A DNA stretch of 15,177 bases. Source: Candidatus Egerieousia excrementavium (GTDB taxonomy: Bacteria; Bacteroidota; Bacteroidia; Bacteroidales; UBA932). Position numbers and translations under genes: made by a program. Positions 8,069-15,121 of the stretch are shown here, in pieces. The DNA is taken from NCBI GenBank assembly GCA_017694275.1, contig JADINB010000064.1, forward strand, positions 1-15,177, written 5' to 3'. Under the pieces are notes generated by a model that was not told the DNA's origin, ran no database searches, and saw only the letters and a program-made list of their open reading frames with translations. Numbering within the stretch: position 1 is the stretch's first letter; each line of letters begins with the position of its first letter.

Positions 8069-9898
8069 CTACAATGCCTTTACAGCCTCTACTATCTCAT
8101 GTACTACAAACGGCTGGCCCTGGACTTTGTTCAGTTGCTCATACTTGAAATCAGGCTCCTTTGCCCTCAGGTAGTTTACAAAATGGCCGCTGTTAAGTTC
8201 GCACACGATAATTTTCTTGAATTTCGAGAAAACTTCGGCGGTATTTTTGGGAAGCGGGTTGATATACTCAAAATGAGCCAGGCCTACACTCATGCCTTCC
8301 TCTACCAGCTGCTTTGTCGCAGTATAGAGATGGCCGAACGTTCCGCCCCAGCCGACTATAAGTATATCGCCGGACTCCTTGCCTATCACTTTAAGTTCAG
8401 GAATATAATTTGCCAGCCTTGCAACCTTCTCGGCTCTCGAATTAACCATGTGCTGGTGAACGAGAGGATCTGAAGAGATGGCACCGGCCTCATTCTTTTC
8501 GAGACCGCCTACGCGATGCTCGAGACCGGGGGTACCAGGAAGAGCCCATCTTCTGGCAAATGATACGGCATCTCTCTCGAAAGGCTTGAACTTGCCCTCG
8601 CATTCTTTGATAATCGGAGGATTGATTGCAGGGAATTCATCCATTGAAGGAATCTTCCACGGTTCAGAACCGTTTCCAAGGAAACCCTCTGTCAGCAATA
8701 TTACGGGCATCATATGTTCCAGCGCATATTTTGCAGCGTAGAACGCGGCATTGAAGCAGTCCGACGGAGTCCTGGCTGCCATTACCATGATGGGGCACTC
8801 TCCGTTCCTGCCATACAGTGCCTGATTGAGGTCTGTCTGCTCTGTCTTTGTAGGAATACCCGTAGAGGGGCCGCTTCGCTGCACATCTACGATAACGAGA
8901 GGAAGTTCCGTTATCATTGCCAGGCCAAGCGCCTCAGATTTGAGTGAAAGGCCCGGGCCGGAAGTAGTCGTTACGGCAAGATTGCCGGCATAGGCAGCAC
9001 CGATAGCCGTACATATTCCGGATATTTCGTCTTCACACTGTACAGTCTTTGCCCCAAGCTCCTTGTGAATGGCAAGTTCTTCCAGAATAACCGTAGCAGG
9101 AGTGATGGGATAAGAACCGCAGAAGAGAGGCCTGCCGGATTTTTCTGAAGCGGCCAGAAGACCCCACGCCGTAGCCTGGTTTCCGCTTATGTTCCTGTAT
9201 ACGCCGGGAGCCTGCTTTGCCGGCTCTATTCTGTAAGTGTTGGGAATCGCATGTATGTTGTGCGCATAGTTGTAACCGTCGTTGAGAACCTTTTTGTTAG
9301 GCTCGATAAGCTGCGGTTTCTTCGCGAATTTCTTCTCCAGATAAGCCTCGGTAAAATGAAGAGGCCTGTTGAACATGAAGTAACACATCCCCAAGGTAAA
9401 CATGTTCTTGCTTCTGACCATGGCCTTGTTGTCCAGGCCGCTGTCTTTAAGACTCTCTTTTGTAAGAGTGGTTATCGGGGCTGCGATAATGTGATAATCT
9501 TCCAATTTGAGTTCCGCAATCGGATCCATTGTCTTGAAACCGGCTTTTTCTATTCCTTTTTCATCGAAAGAGTCGGTATCAATTATTATGCTGGCACCGG
9601 GTTTTGCCCATTTTGCATTGGCTTTCAAAGCAGCCGGATTCATAGCCACCAACACATCGCAATAGTCGCCCGGAGTCTTCACCTCTGTTTGACCAATATG
9701 CACCTGGAATCCCGAAACACCGGCTACCGTTCCCTGCGGAGCCCTTATTTCGGCAGGATAATCCGGAAATGTCGAAATCTCGTTTCCGAACAATGCAGAG
9801 GCATCGGCAAAAAGAGTTCCTGTCAACTGCATTCCGTCTCCGGAATCACCGGTAAAACGGATAACCACCTCTTGCGTATCAATAATCTTATGTTCCAT
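8069..9898 (-). CDS. korA: 2-oxoacid:ferredoxin oxidoreductase, fused gamma-alpha subunit
   Basis: This 609-aa protein fuses two modules that are separate genes in some archaea. The gamma (catalytic/CoA) domain at about residues 10-195 opens with VVIRFTGDSGDGMQLTG and includes FPDYPAEIRAPQGTVAGVSG (44-63). The alpha (pyrimidine-binding) domain at about 235-605 starts with GNQATAWGLLAA and carries the YPITPAT motif (263-269), then QCEDEISG and TTSGPGLSLKSEALG. Together with KorB this is a complete two-gene KorAB enzyme. It is the first gene of its unit, with a -7 box upstream at 9955-9962 and the terminator of the preceding operon beyond that. In a fermentative Bacteroidales cell it would link glutamate breakdown to succinyl-CoA and reduced ferredoxin, or run in reverse to make 2-oxoglutarate. 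Confidence 0.94.
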   Translation of the reverse strand: MEHKIIDTQEVVIRFTGDSGDGMQLTGTLFADASALFGNEISTFPDYPAEIRAPQGTVAGVSGFQVHIGQTEVKTPGDYCDVLVAMNPAALKANAKWAKPGASIIIDTDSFDEKGIEKAGFKTMDPIAELKLEDYHIIAAPITTLTKESLKDSGLDNKAMVRSKNMFTLGMCYFMFNRPLHFTEAYLEKKFAKKPQLIEPNKKVLNDGYNYAHNIHAIPNTYRIEPAKQAPGVYRNISGNQATAWGLLAASEKSGRPLFCGSYPITPATVILEELAIHKELGAKTVQCEDEISGICTAIGAAYAGNLAVTTTSGPGLSLKSEALGLAMITELPLVIVDVQRSGPSTGIPTKTEQTDLNQALYGRNGECPIMVMAARTPSDCFNAAFYAAKYALEHMMPVILLTEGFLGNGSEPWKIPSMDEFPAINPPIIKECEGKFKPFERDAVSFARRWALPGTPGLEHRVGGLEKNEAGAISSDPLVHQHMVNSRAEKVARLANYIPELKVIGKESGDILIVGWGGTFGHLYTATKQLVEEGMSVGLAHFEYINPLPKNTAEVFSKFKKIIVCELNSGHFVNYLRAKEPDFKYEQLNKVQGQPFVVHEIVEAVKAL

Positions 9899-9954
9899 AA
9901 AAGATTTTTACCTTAAGGTTTAGTTTATAATAACGTTAATTTTTGTTTCTTTTA

Positions 9955-9962
9955 CAAATGTA
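9955..9962 (-). promoter_or_regulatory. Predicted -7 box of korAB promoter
   Basis: The minus strand reads TACATTTG here, a full match to TAnnTTTG, in a 200-base AT-rich gap between the ompH terminator and korA. The -33 region is weak: TGGG lies at spacing 20 and TATG at spacing 22. Transcription would start near 9948 and give a leader of about 50 bases. Confidence 0.5.
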
Positions 9963-10040
9963 AGAAAATTTCTTGTCGCTCTCCCATATTAGGTTGAAAA
10001 TATTTTCCACTCCGTCAGGCACTGACAAGGGACTGACATA

Positions 10041-10074
10041 TAAACAAAGAGACCGACCCTATCATGCCGGTCTC
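10041..10074 (-). terminator. Terminator of the uppS-bamA-skp-ompH operon
   Basis: GAGACCG (10049-10055) pairs with CGGTCTC (10068-10074) around a 12-base loop. On the minus strand the hairpin is followed by TTTGTTTATAT, a moderately T-rich tract. It is 27 bases beyond the ompH stop. A further 10-bp perfect inverted repeat, CACTCCGTCA (10008-10017) and TGACGGAGTG (10091-10100), brackets the hairpin and touches the ompH stop codon. Confidence 0.68.
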
Positions 10075-10100
10075 CCTATCCATTTAACTTTGACGGAGTG

Positions 10101-10658
10101 CTAGTTGGCAGTTGCTGCGGTATTGGTGGGCACCGTCTTGTCTGCCGGAATTCCCAGTTCGCTTTTTGCCAACGGAAGCAGGTCTGTGCTGTTTGCAGCA
10201 TCAAAATAGATAATGCTGTTTGCAGAAAGGTCGAAGATATAAGTATAGCCGTTGGCTTTTCCTATTTTCTCCACTGCCTCCCTGGCCTTTTGTACAACCG
10301 GCTCGAGAAGCTGCTGCTGCATGCTGTTGTACTCCATGCTTGCATTCTGGCTGAACTGCTGCAGGCGCTGCTGCATTTCGGTCAGTTCCTTCTCCTTGGC
10401 CTCAACTATTGCAGGCAGCCAGTCTGCGGCATTCTGCTGATAGTCCTGGTACTTTTTCTGCATCTCTTCCTGCATGCTCTGCATTGTCTCGTCGAGATCC
10501 TTTGCATATTTTTCCAACTTCACCACCGCTGAGTCACGCTCGGGCATCAAAAGAATCAACTCGCTCATGTTTATATGGCCGAACTTGAAACTCTGGGCAA
10601 AAGACTGCACTGAACAGAGAAAAACTGCCACAGCCGTCAACATTACAACTTTTTTCAT
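10101..10658 (-). CDS. Skp/OmpH-family periplasmic chaperone (distal copy)
   Basis: Skp-family proteins form trimeric periplasmic chaperones that carry unfolded outer-membrane proteins to the BAM machine. The 185-aa product has a signal peptide (residues 1-22, ending QSFAQ) and a short N-terminal core strand FKFGHINMSELILLMPE (24-40). A long Gln/Glu/Lys-rich coiled coil follows (about 42-125, rich in MQ and QQ), then the returning strand YTYIFDLSANSIIYFDA (138-154) and a Thr/Ala-rich tail. This is the standard OmpH layout. It is the last gene of the envelope operon, 37 bases after its paralogue. The two share architecture but little sequence outside the ends, so they are old paralogues and not a recent duplication. 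Confidence 0.9.
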   Translation of the reverse strand: MKKVVMLTAVAVFLCSVQSFAQSFKFGHINMSELILLMPERDSAVVKLEKYAKDLDETMQSMQEEMQKKYQDYQQNAADWLPAIVEAKEKELTEMQQRLQQFSQNASMEYNSMQQQLLEPVVQKAREAVEKIGKANGYTYIFDLSANSIIYFDAANSTDLLPLAKSELGIPADKTVPTNTAATAN

Positions 10659-10695
10659 AAATATTAGGTTTAATTACTTAAAATGTTTGTTCAAA

Positions 10696-11226
10696 CTATT
10701 CTATCCCCAGCTCTTCAAGTACCAGACCGCTGAGGTCCTTCCCGGGGTCATTGTAAATCACGCCTTGCATGATGGCGGTGTCAAATATAAGCATAATTCC
10801 GTTACGCCGGGCAATTTTATCCACAACTTGCTGCACCCTGTCTCTTATCGGAGAGAGCAATTCCTCTGATTTTTCATGCATTACACCTTCAGGACCAAAA
10901 TAATCATTCTGCAGTTCCTTGACTTCCCTTTCCCTCCTGACAATCTCGTTCTCCTTCTGGTTCTGCTCATACGATGTCATCCTCGACTTTGATGCCATAT
11001 AGGTATTGTACATCTGCTCTATAACCTTATACTTGCTCTCTATTTCATCCTTGTAGAGTTCTGCAAGAGAGTTCAGGCTTTTCTGCCCCTCCACATACTC
11101 CGGAATCCTAAGCAGGATGGAATCGGTGTTTATATATCCTACATTGCCGGTATACTCCTGCTGTGCGCGCATGCATGTTGCCGAAAAGGCTAAAATTACC
11201 GATATCAATATTGTCTTCAGTTTCAT
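10696..11226 (-). CDS. skp: Skp/OmpH-family periplasmic chaperone (proximal copy)
   Basis: 176 aa from the ATG at 11226. A TTG at 11232 in the same frame is less likely. A signal peptide ends near MRAQ, followed by the OmpH core strand GNVGYINTDSILLRIPEY. A charged coiled coil follows (about 45-130, with YKDEIESKYKVIEQMY and KENEIVRREREVKELQ), then the closing segment IARRNGIMLIFDTAIMQGVIY and LEELGIE at the C terminus. It starts 11 bases after the bamA stop, so it is translationally close to the insertase it serves. Compared with the distal copy the arms are more acidic/basic and less Gln-rich, which suggests different client or partner surfaces. That last point is inference. Confidence 0.9.
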   Translation of the reverse strand: MKLKTILISVILAFSATCMRAQQEYTGNVGYINTDSILLRIPEYVEGQKSLNSLAELYKDEIESKYKVIEQMYNTYMASKSRMTSYEQNQKENEIVRREREVKELQNDYFGPEGVMHEKSEELLSPIRDRVQQVVDKIARRNGIMLIFDTAIMQGVIYNDPGKDLSGLVLEELGIE

Positions 11227-11237
11227 ACTCAAGATAT

Positions 11238-13751
11238 TTAGAATTGTTGTCCTATCATGAAGTGGAACTGGCTGCCGCCTCTGTCCATGCCTTCGTTCGG
11301 CACAGGGTCGAATCCGTAGCCCCAGTCAACGCCGAGCATACCCACAATCGGGAGCATCACTCTCAGGCCGACTCCCGCAGACCTCTTGATAGAGAACGGA
11401 TTGAACTTCTTGATATCAGACCAGCAGTTACCGCCTTCAAGAAATACCAGTGCGAATATGGTAGACGAGGGCTGCATGACCAGGGGATACCTCAACTCTA
11501 TGGTAAACTTGTCATATACGTTTCCTGCATAGGCATTGTCGATAATAGGTGTCAGAGAGTTGTTGGGATAGCCTCTCAGGCCTATGATATCCGCGCCGTA
11601 GGTTGTATAGCCGCTCATGCCGTCTCCACCCAGGATAAAGCCCTCGAACGGAGAATAGCCCAAGTCTCTGTTGAAATAGCCGAGATAACCGAAATGAGCA
11701 GCAGCCTTCAAGACAAGATCACCCGCAAGCTGGGTATACAGGTCTGCCTTGAATGTCCATTTATGATACTCAATCCACCTGTATCTCTCCTGGTCTGACA
11801 TGTTTTCGTAATCGGTATCCTTAGACCTGAAGAGCGAATATGGCGGGGTTATCTGCAGGCCTATCGAAAGGTCTGAACCTTTTCTCGGATAAATCTGCTG
11901 GTCTGTAGAGTTCCTGTTCAAGGATATCATATAACTGAAGTTATTTGATTTTCCCGTTGAGAAGAGGAAGTTGTAGTACCAGTCCTTGAGATTGTATGTC
12001 TGCCAGCTAAGCTGGTTGTACAGGACAAAATAGTTGTCTGGCCATTTGAGACGTGTTCCTATTCCTATGGCGGCGCCGAACACCTCCATGTACTCATCTG
12101 AATTCTGATAGAAGTAATAAGAATTGGTCTGCCTTGTATAGTAGGCCGAGACATTGAGTGCGGTAGGCTTCTTGCCCCACAGCCATGGCTCTACAAAATT
12201 GGCGGTAAGTGCCGTATAGTAGGTTCCGTTTGTCTGGAATCTGATTGCCAGAGTCTGGCCGTCGCCGAGCGGGACAGGCCGCCATGCCTTTTTGTCGAAA
12301 ATACGTTTAAGCGAGAAGTTGTTGAAGCTTACTCCAAGGGTTCCGACGAACATGTCACCGCCCCAGCCGCCGGAAAGTTCCAGCTGGCTGTTTGCCTTCT
12401 CTTCCAGATTATATGCTATGTCTACTGTATTGTTCACCTGGTTAGGAAGCACGCTGAACCCGTCGGCAGACTGGAATTTTTCAGGGTCGAAATGGCCTAT
12501 TGACGAAAGTTCCCTTATGGAACGCTCCAGATCGGTCTGGCTGAACAGATAACCGGGGCGTGTAAAGAGAGCCCTCCTTGCAATCTTCTCGTTGGTAATC
12601 GTATTTCCGTTTATGATTATGTTGTTGAACGTTGCCTGCTCGCCCTCGAATATACGCATCTGAACGTCAACTGAATCTCCCTCTATCTTCATCTCTACGG
12701 GCACCACGTTGAAGAAGAGGTATCCGTTGTCTGTATACATCTTCTTGATATCGGGCTGCTGCTGTTTCGGGTCACCGTTAAGCCTCTTGTCCATTGTAAC
12801 CACATCGTAGATGTCTCCCTTGCCTATGCGCAGCACGCCGTTCAACTGCTCTGTGGTATATACCGAGTTTCCTGTCCAGGTAATGTCTCTGAAATAGTAG
12901 CGCTTGCCTTCATCCAAGACAAAATCTATCCCCAGCCTGTCGGGAGTTATATAATAGATACTGTCCTTAATGATTCTGGCATCTCTGTAACCGGCTTCAT
13001 TAAAGACAGATATCATGGACTGTTTGTCGGTCACATACTCCTTTTCGTTGAATTTCTTGCTCTTGAGAAAATTGGTAATGCGCATGTCTCTGGTCTTCTT
13101 CATGGACTTGACCAGTTTACGCTCCTTTACGTTCTCGTTTCCGGCAAACGTTATGGTCTGTATCTTGACCTTCGGCCCCTTGTCAATATTGAAGGTAACT
13201 CTGACGGCATTCTTGATGACCGTATCTATCTCCTGTGAAATAGAGACATCTGCCTTAAGGAACCCCTTTTCATGATAATACCTCTTGATTATATCCATGG
13301 AAGAGGAAGCTATGTAGTCTGAAAGGGCACCTCCCCTGCGCAGTTTCACACGCTCCATCAGGTCTGTCTTCTCAGATTTCTTGATTCCCGAAAAGTTCCA
13401 CTGCGAAACCCTTGGACGCTCCTGCAGCCGCAACTCGAAATAACAGGTATCTCCTGTCGGCACTACCGAATCTATATAGACCCCCACGCTGGAAAGGTAA
13501 CGCTGCATCATCAGGCGCTTGACCATATCGGAAAAGACCTCTCCCGGAACAGTCACCTCATCGCCTTCCCTCAAACCTGTCAAAGAGAGTATCTGCTCCT
13601 TGCTCAGGTATTTTATTCCGGACACCTGCACTCCGCCTATTATGTATTTTCTGGGATTGTTATAGTCTACCGTCTGGCCTGCCTGCGAATATAGAGATAG
13701 GGGCGACAATAGCGCCAGCAGTGAGACAATGAGTAATGAATAAAATTTCAT
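11238..13751 (-). CDS. bamA: Outer membrane protein assembly factor BamA
   Basis: BamA is the essential outer-membrane insertase that folds beta-barrel proteins. The 837-aa protein has a signal peptide (residues 1 to about 23, ending LYSQA). A periplasmic region of about 400 residues holds five POTRA-like repeats: for example, each opens with a beta strand such as IIGGVQVSGIKYLS, VKIQTITFAGNENVKERKL, YFRDITWTGNSVYTTEQL or FNNIIINGNTITNEKI. A 16-strand-type barrel follows from about residue 455 (LELSGGWGGDMFVGTLGVSF onward). The conserved L6 loop motif is IGLRGYPN, the Bacteroidota form of V/I-R-G-F/Y. The chain ends in Phe, as expected for an outer-membrane barrel. It starts 23 bases after uppS and is followed closely by two Skp chaperones, a delivery-and-insertion set. 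Confidence 0.96.
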   Translation of the reverse strand: MKFYSLLIVSLLALLSPLSLYSQAGQTVDYNNPRKYIIGGVQVSGIKYLSKEQILSLTGLREGDEVTVPGEVFSDMVKRLMMQRYLSSVGVYIDSVVPTGDTCYFELRLQERPRVSQWNFSGIKKSEKTDLMERVKLRRGGALSDYIASSSMDIIKRYYHEKGFLKADVSISQEIDTVIKNAVRVTFNIDKGPKVKIQTITFAGNENVKERKLVKSMKKTRDMRITNFLKSKKFNEKEYVTDKQSMISVFNEAGYRDARIIKDSIYYITPDRLGIDFVLDEGKRYYFRDITWTGNSVYTTEQLNGVLRIGKGDIYDVVTMDKRLNGDPKQQQPDIKKMYTDNGYLFFNVVPVEMKIEGDSVDVQMRIFEGEQATFNNIIINGNTITNEKIARRALFTRPGYLFSQTDLERSIRELSSIGHFDPEKFQSADGFSVLPNQVNNTVDIAYNLEEKANSQLELSGGWGGDMFVGTLGVSFNNFSLKRIFDKKAWRPVPLGDGQTLAIRFQTNGTYYTALTANFVEPWLWGKKPTALNVSAYYTRQTNSYYFYQNSDEYMEVFGAAIGIGTRLKWPDNYFVLYNQLSWQTYNLKDWYYNFLFSTGKSNNFSYMISLNRNSTDQQIYPRKGSDLSIGLQITPPYSLFRSKDTDYENMSDQERYRWIEYHKWTFKADLYTQLAGDLVLKAAAHFGYLGYFNRDLGYSPFEGFILGGDGMSGYTTYGADIIGLRGYPNNSLTPIIDNAYAGNVYDKFTIELRYPLVMQPSSTIFALVFLEGGNCWSDIKKFNPFSIKRSAGVGLRVMLPIVGMLGVDWGYGFDPVPNEGMDRGGSQFHFMIGQQF

Positions 13752-13774
13752 TCGTTTAATAATCTACGATTTAA

Positions 13775-14470
13775 CTATATTTTACCAAATCTGCGTTCCC
13801 GTTTCGAGAAAGCGTCCAGCGCATATTGAAATTCTGTTTTGCGAAAATCAGGCCAAAGCACGTCGGTAAAATAGAACTCGGTATATGCAGTCTGCCAAAG
13901 CATATAGTTGCTCAACCTCTCTTCGCCGCTGGTGCGTATCAGCAGGTCAGGGTCCGGGATTCCTGCAGTGGCCAGATATTTTTCCAGCGCCCCCGCATCG
14001 AGTTCCTTCCCGGGATTTTCCTTCATGAATCTGTTGGCAGCCTGCACAATATCCCATTTTCCGCTATAACTCAGAAAAATAACAAGAGTCAGCCTCTCAT
14101 AGGTCTCGGTCTGCGTCATACAGTCGTCTATCTGGGCGCGCAACTCTTTCGAAAGCCTGCTCATGTCGCCAAGCACACGAAACCTTATGCCATTTTTGTG
14201 AAAAAGAGGTGTCTCATCCATGATTGCCTTCAACATAAGATGCATAAGACCTTCGACCTCGGCTCTCGGACGGTTCCAGTTCTCTTCAGAAAAGGCAAAC
14301 AGACTCAAATACCTTATTCCTTTCTCCACGGCATACTCGACACAGGCCCTGACACTCTCACGGCCCTCATTGTGGCCGAAAAGGCGCTCCTCACCGCGCT
14401 GCCTGGCCCACCGCCCGTTTCCATCCATTATTATTGTCACATGGACAGGGATCTTCTCTTCACTCACCAT
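13775..14470 (-). CDS. uppS: Isoprenyl transferase (undecaprenyl diphosphate synthase)
   Basis: UppS extends farnesyl diphosphate with isopentenyl units in cis to make the C55 carrier used for peptidoglycan and surface polysaccharide. The 231-aa sequence has IIMDGNGRWARQRG with catalytic Asp16, FAFSEENWNRP (58-68), and the signature PDLLIRTSGEERLSN (174-188) with Arg179, Arg185 and Ser187 for diphosphate binding. YTEFYFTDVLWPDF (196-209) follows. I chose the ATG at 14470. A GTG at 14488 is in frame but lies only about 10 bases from the predicted -7 box, too close for a normal leader. It is the first gene of the uppS-bamA-skp-ompH operon. Confidence 0.95.
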   Translation of the reverse strand: MVSEEKIPVHVTIIMDGNGRWARQRGEERLFGHNEGRESVRACVEYAVEKGIRYLSLFAFSEENWNRPRAEVEGLMHLMLKAIMDETPLFHKNGIRFRVLGDMSRLSKELRAQIDDCMTQTETYERLTLVIFLSYSGKWDIVQAANRFMKENPGKELDAGALEKYLATAGIPDPDLLIRTSGEERLSNYMLWQTAYTEFYFTDVLWPDFRKTEFQYALDAFSKRERRFGKI

Positions 14471-14497
14471 ATCTCTATGCAAAATCACAAAATCTTA

Positions 14498-14529
14498 CAA
14501 ATATACGAAGAAGCCGAGAGCAGAGCAAA
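14498..14529 (-). promoter_or_regulatory. Predicted promoter of uppS-bamA operon
   Basis: On the minus strand TTTG (14529-14526) is followed after exactly 20 bases by TATATTTG (14505-14498). Both boxes match the Bacteroidota consensus TTTG-N19-21-TAnnTTTG without mismatch. Transcription would start near 14492, giving a leader of about 22 bases before the ATG at 14470. The -7 box and spacer overlap a 17-base sequence shared with the 162-bp repeats to the right. Confidence 0.7.
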
Positions 14530-14540
14530 TTTATTTGCAT
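14500..14540. repeat. Degenerate start of a third repeat copy
   Basis: Bases 14500-14516 are identical over 17 nt to 14734-14750, the junction between the two 162-bp units. GCAAATTTATTTGC then replaces the TGCAAACCTGTTTGCA hairpin with a similar short palindrome. Beyond it the similarity fades. This decayed copy carries the spacer and both boxes of the predicted uppS promoter. Confidence 0.55.
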
Positions 14541-14545
14541 CACAC

Positions 14546-14666
14546 TATTTTGAGATATAAGAAACGAAGTGACGTGTACAAGAAGCCGGCACAATGCAAA
14601 CCTGTTTGCAATCGTGCAGGATTCTTGGAAACGGGTGTGCCGTAGGCACACTTATATCTCAAAATA
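14546..14666. repeat. 121-bp segment with 16-bp perfect inverted ends
   Basis: Bases 14546-14561 (TATTTTGAGATATAAG) are the exact reverse complement of 14651-14666. The segment between contains two hairpins of the adjacent repeat unit. A TCACA pentamer lies on both sides (14540-14544 and 14667-14671), with one extra base on the left. Terminal inverted repeats plus a possible short direct repeat resemble a MITE. The right end is repeated again at 14813-14828 without a matching left end. Confidence 0.5.
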
Positions 14667-14742
14667 TCACATGACAAGACACCGTCTGCTCTGCCGAGGC
14701 GCTACAGTATATGCGGCAAGCGAAGCGAAGCCGAATATACGA
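14581..14742. repeat. 162-bp tandem repeat, unit 1
   Basis: This unit and the next differ at about six positions in the first 160 bases (14593, 14613, 14643, 14703, 14722, 14728). Three hairpins are visible. The first is an imperfect stem over 14581-14625, built on TGCAAA-CCTG-TTTGCA with outer pairs GCAC/GTGC, CC/GG and AGAA/TTCT. The second is GTGTGCC-GTA-GGCACAC at 14635-14651. The third is GTATATGCGGC (14707-14717) with GCCGAATATAC (14730-14740), one mismatch. No credible protein is encoded. Confidence 0.9.
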
Positions 14743-14762
14743 AGAAGCCGGCACGATGCAAA
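14732..14762 (-). promoter_or_regulatory. Promoter-like site inside the tandem repeat
   Basis: Minus-strand TTTG (14762-14759) is followed after 19 bases by TATATTCG (14739-14732), one mismatch from TAnnTTTG. It occupies the same place in the repeat as the predicted uppS promoter does in the degenerate copy, so it could be an additional, weaker start point for leftward transcription. Confidence 0.25.
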
Positions 14763-14904
14763 CCTGTTTGCAATTGTGCAGGATTCTTGGAAACGGGTGT
14801 GCCGCAGGCACACTTATATCTCAAAATATCACATGACAAGACACCGTCTGCTCTGCCGAGGCGCCACAGTATATGCGGCAAGCAAAGCGCAGCCGAATAT
14901 ACAC
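14743..14904. repeat. 162-bp tandem repeat, unit 2
   Basis: Second copy, about 96% identical to unit 1 and directly abutting it. All three hairpins are kept. The GTGTGCC/GGCACAC stem is unchanged and only its loop differs (GCA for GTA). In the first hairpin the A at unit position 13 is G, which still pairs with T as a wobble on this strand. The two substitutions in the third hairpin fall in its loop. Similarity ends near 14902. Confidence 0.9.
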
Positions 14905-14915
14905 AGAAATTTAGG

Positions 14916-15010
14916 CATCTGAACCGGAGCAAAACTCGAAAAATCCACTGCAACACATTGAGAAACTTTCTATTGCGAGGATTTAACAAGCATCTCTCCT
15001 GGTTCAGATG
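14916..15010. repeat. 95-bp element with complementary ends, copy A
   Basis: Starts CATCTGAACC and ends GGTTCAGATG, a perfect 10-bp inverted repeat. One flanking G-C pair extends it outward. GGAG (14926-14929) pairs with CTCC (14996-14999) across a single bulged T to extend it inward. The interior (about 65 bases) shows partial similarity to copy B, including an ATTGC-AGGA-TTT stretch. No coding potential is visible. Confidence 0.7.
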
Positions 15011-15026
15011 CGGCGCGAAAGGGAAA

Positions 15027-15121
15027 CATCTGAACCTTGAAGCAATGCTGAATTCTACACTCAACCAACTCACGACAAACGCATTGCAGGACTTTCAGCA
15101 ACCGTGCCCAAGGTTCAGATC
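15027..15121. repeat. 95-bp element with complementary ends, copy B
   Basis: Exactly the same length as copy A and 16 bases away. It starts CATCTGAACC and ends GGTTCAGATC. The perfect stem is ATCTGAACCTTG with CAAGGTTCAGAT (12 bp), so the inner pairs differ from copy A (TTG/CAA in place of GGAG/CTCC) yet still pair. That is the pattern of compensatory change. Confidence 0.7.

Noticed and set aside
14470..14488. GTG start for uppS adding six residues
   Set aside because: It lies within about 10 bases of a consensus -7 box, and the extra residues are not part of the family. The ATG at 14470 leaves a normal leader.
14569..14922. A plus-strand open frame of 117 codons with a 54-residue internal repeat, rich in Cys and Arg
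   Set aside because: The 162-bp period is a multiple of three, so one open copy guarantees a longer open frame. The reading frame runs through the hairpins, the composition is unlike a real protein, and no promoter or family motif is visible.
14916..15121. Integron attC sites (paired imperfect palindromes of about 95 bp)
   Set aside because: The ends read GGTTCAGAT and ATCTGAACC, which do not fit the GTTRRRY and RYYYAAC core sites. There are no cassette ORFs between copies and no integrase in view.
14581..15121. CRISPR array
   Set aside because: Only two long near-identical units without variable spacers, plus short alternating inverted motifs. No cas genes are present.
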